DNA of 6,168 bases from Aquirhabdus sp. Lineage in GTDB: Bacteria > Pseudomonadota > Gammaproteobacteria > Pseudomonadales > Moraxellaceae. Where the stretch lies: NCBI GenBank assembly GCA_030152425.1, contig JASLJP010000041.1:1-6168 (forward strand). The letters are read 5' to 3'. Both the position numbers and the translations under genes were made by a program. A model generated the notes under the pieces. It was not told the DNA's origin. It did not search any database and saw only the letters and a program-made list of their open reading frames with translations. Shown piece by piece: positions 5,465 to 6,168 of the stretch (positions are counted from its first letter, which is position 1; each line of letters begins with the position of its first letter).

Positions 5465-6168
5465 ATGACCACTCAATCTACAGCGACTCCGGCCAACTTC
5501 CAACTCTCTGCACCATTGCTCGATAGCCCGCTGACTGCCGCGAGCGCCATCCTTGCCGAAACCTGCGCTGCGGGTGAGCCTTGGATGGGACGGGTAAAAA
5601 AAGGTCAACGCTTTCGCATCGTCGACCTAGAGGGCAATCAAGCCGTCGACACGATTTTTTATAGCGCGGCCGACCCTACCGAGCGCTATAGCCCCGCGCA
5701 GACCATTAGCCGGTCGGGTCAGCTCTATCTCGGCCTCGGCTCCAAGCTCTACTCCAGCGATGGCCGTGTCATGGCGACCATCAGCGCCGATACCTGCGGC
5801 CGTCACGACACCGTCGGCGGCGCCTGCTCCTGCGAGAGCAATACCGTGCGCTATGCGATGGACAAACGCCCCATGCACTCCTGTCGCGATAATTTTATGA
5901 CTGCGCTGACGACTTTTAGCTTGGCCGAAGAGGTCGGTCTGGGGGTGCGGGATATTGGTGCCAATATCAACTTTTTTATGAATGTGCCGGTGCTGGCCGA
6001 TGGGCAACTGTATTTTGCCGATGGCATCTCCGGCGCGGGCAAGTACGTCGAAATCACCGCTGAAATAGATTTGGTCGTGCTGATCTCGAACTGCCCACAG
6101 CTCAATAACCCGTGCAAGGGCTATAACCCCACCCCGATCCAACTGCTGACCTGGGAGGCTGATCACGC
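5465..6168 (+). CDS. cgdB: Carboxyguanidine deiminase subunit (UAAP2, urea carboxylase-associated protein 2, DUF1989), cut by window edge
   Basis: The frame opens at ATG 5465 and is still open at the right edge, giving 234 complete residues. It is the UAAP2-type DUF1989 partner of the preceding subunit. Landmarks are PWMGRVKKGQRFRIVDLEGNQ (39-59), DPTERYSPAQTI (70-81), DTCGRHDTVGGACSCESNTV (109-128), MHSCRDNF (137-144), ANINFFMNVP (166-175), GISGAGKYVE (187-196) and ISNCPQLNNPCKGYNPTP (207-224). The Cys/His-rich set (Cys111, His114, Cys121, Cys123, His138, Cys140) is a likely metal-binding or catalytic cluster, by inference from conservation. The family usually ends soon after the TP.QLL.W segment, so only a few residues are probably missing. 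With UAAP1 it should convert carboxyguanidine to allophanate. Genes for guanidine carboxylase and allophanate hydrolase are expected next, outside the window. The symbol letter follows gene order. Confidence 0.9.
   Translation, partial: MTTQSTATPANFQLSAPLLDSPLTAASAILAETCAAGEPWMGRVKKGQRFRIVDLEGNQAVDTIFYSAADPTERYSPAQTISRSGQLYLGLGSKLYSSDGRVMATISADTCGRHDTVGGACSCESNTVRYAMDKRPMHSCRDNFMTALTTFSLAEEVGLGVRDIGANINFFMNVPVLADGQLYFADGISGAGKYVEITAEIDLVVLISNCPQLNNPCKGYNPTPIQLLTWEADH

Noticed and set aside
5627..6166. Long minus-strand open frame (179 codons)
   Set aside because: It is antisense to UAAP2, whose plus-strand translation carries complete family motifs through the whole stretch.
4672..6168. Reading the two DUF1989 genes as urea-degradation accessory proteins
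   Set aside because: The upstream guanidine-I riboswitch and the reassignment of this family to carboxyguanidine deiminase favour guanidine over urea as the pathway substrate.

Overview
The window looks like a chromosomal segment of a gammaproteobacterium with moderate GC (roughly mid-50s percent by eye). A divergent ffh / ypjD-type pair is a common gammaproteobacterial arrangement. The presence of a guanidine-degradation operon and two sigma-54-like promoters fits a metabolically versatile pseudomonad relative, possibly in the Pseudomonadales. The genus cannot be fixed from this sequence alone.

Layout. Positions 1-842 (minus) hold the N-terminal 280 residues of Ffh, the signal recognition particle GTPase; the gene runs off the left edge. 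Positions 843-1339 are a 497-base divergent intergenic region rich in inverted repeats. It holds a cloverleaf-like nested structure (887-982), a strong interrupted hairpin (1043-1076) and a short coding-like frame on the minus strand (1088-1222) without a proper start. Positions 1340-2200 (+) encode a YpjD/CcsA-type membrane protein of the cytochrome c assembly family. Positions 2406-3656 (+) encode a patatin-like phospholipase preceded by a sigma-54-like promoter. Positions 3726-4378 (+) encode a glutathione S-transferase family protein.

The most informative part is 4380 to the right edge. A near-consensus sigma-54 promoter (4401-4417) is followed by a guanidine-I (ykkC) riboswitch (about 4471-4586). 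Two tandem DUF1989 genes follow: UAAP1 (4672-5460) and UAAP2 (5465 to the edge, incomplete). These 'urea carboxylase-associated' proteins are the subunits of carboxyguanidine deiminase. In this pathway guanidine carboxylase makes carboxyguanidine, the deiminase converts it to allophanate and ammonia, and allophanate hydrolase releases the remaining nitrogen. The carboxylase and hydrolase genes are expected just beyond the right edge. The promoter would tie the operon to nitrogen status and the riboswitch would tie it to guanidine itself, an AND-type control of guanidine use as a nitrogen source.

No tRNA, rRNA, CRISPR array, insertion sequence or integration site was found. The less explained signals are the nested inverted repeats in the ffh leader, the orphan minus-strand frame next to them, and loss of the Cys/His pair in one DUF1989 subunit.
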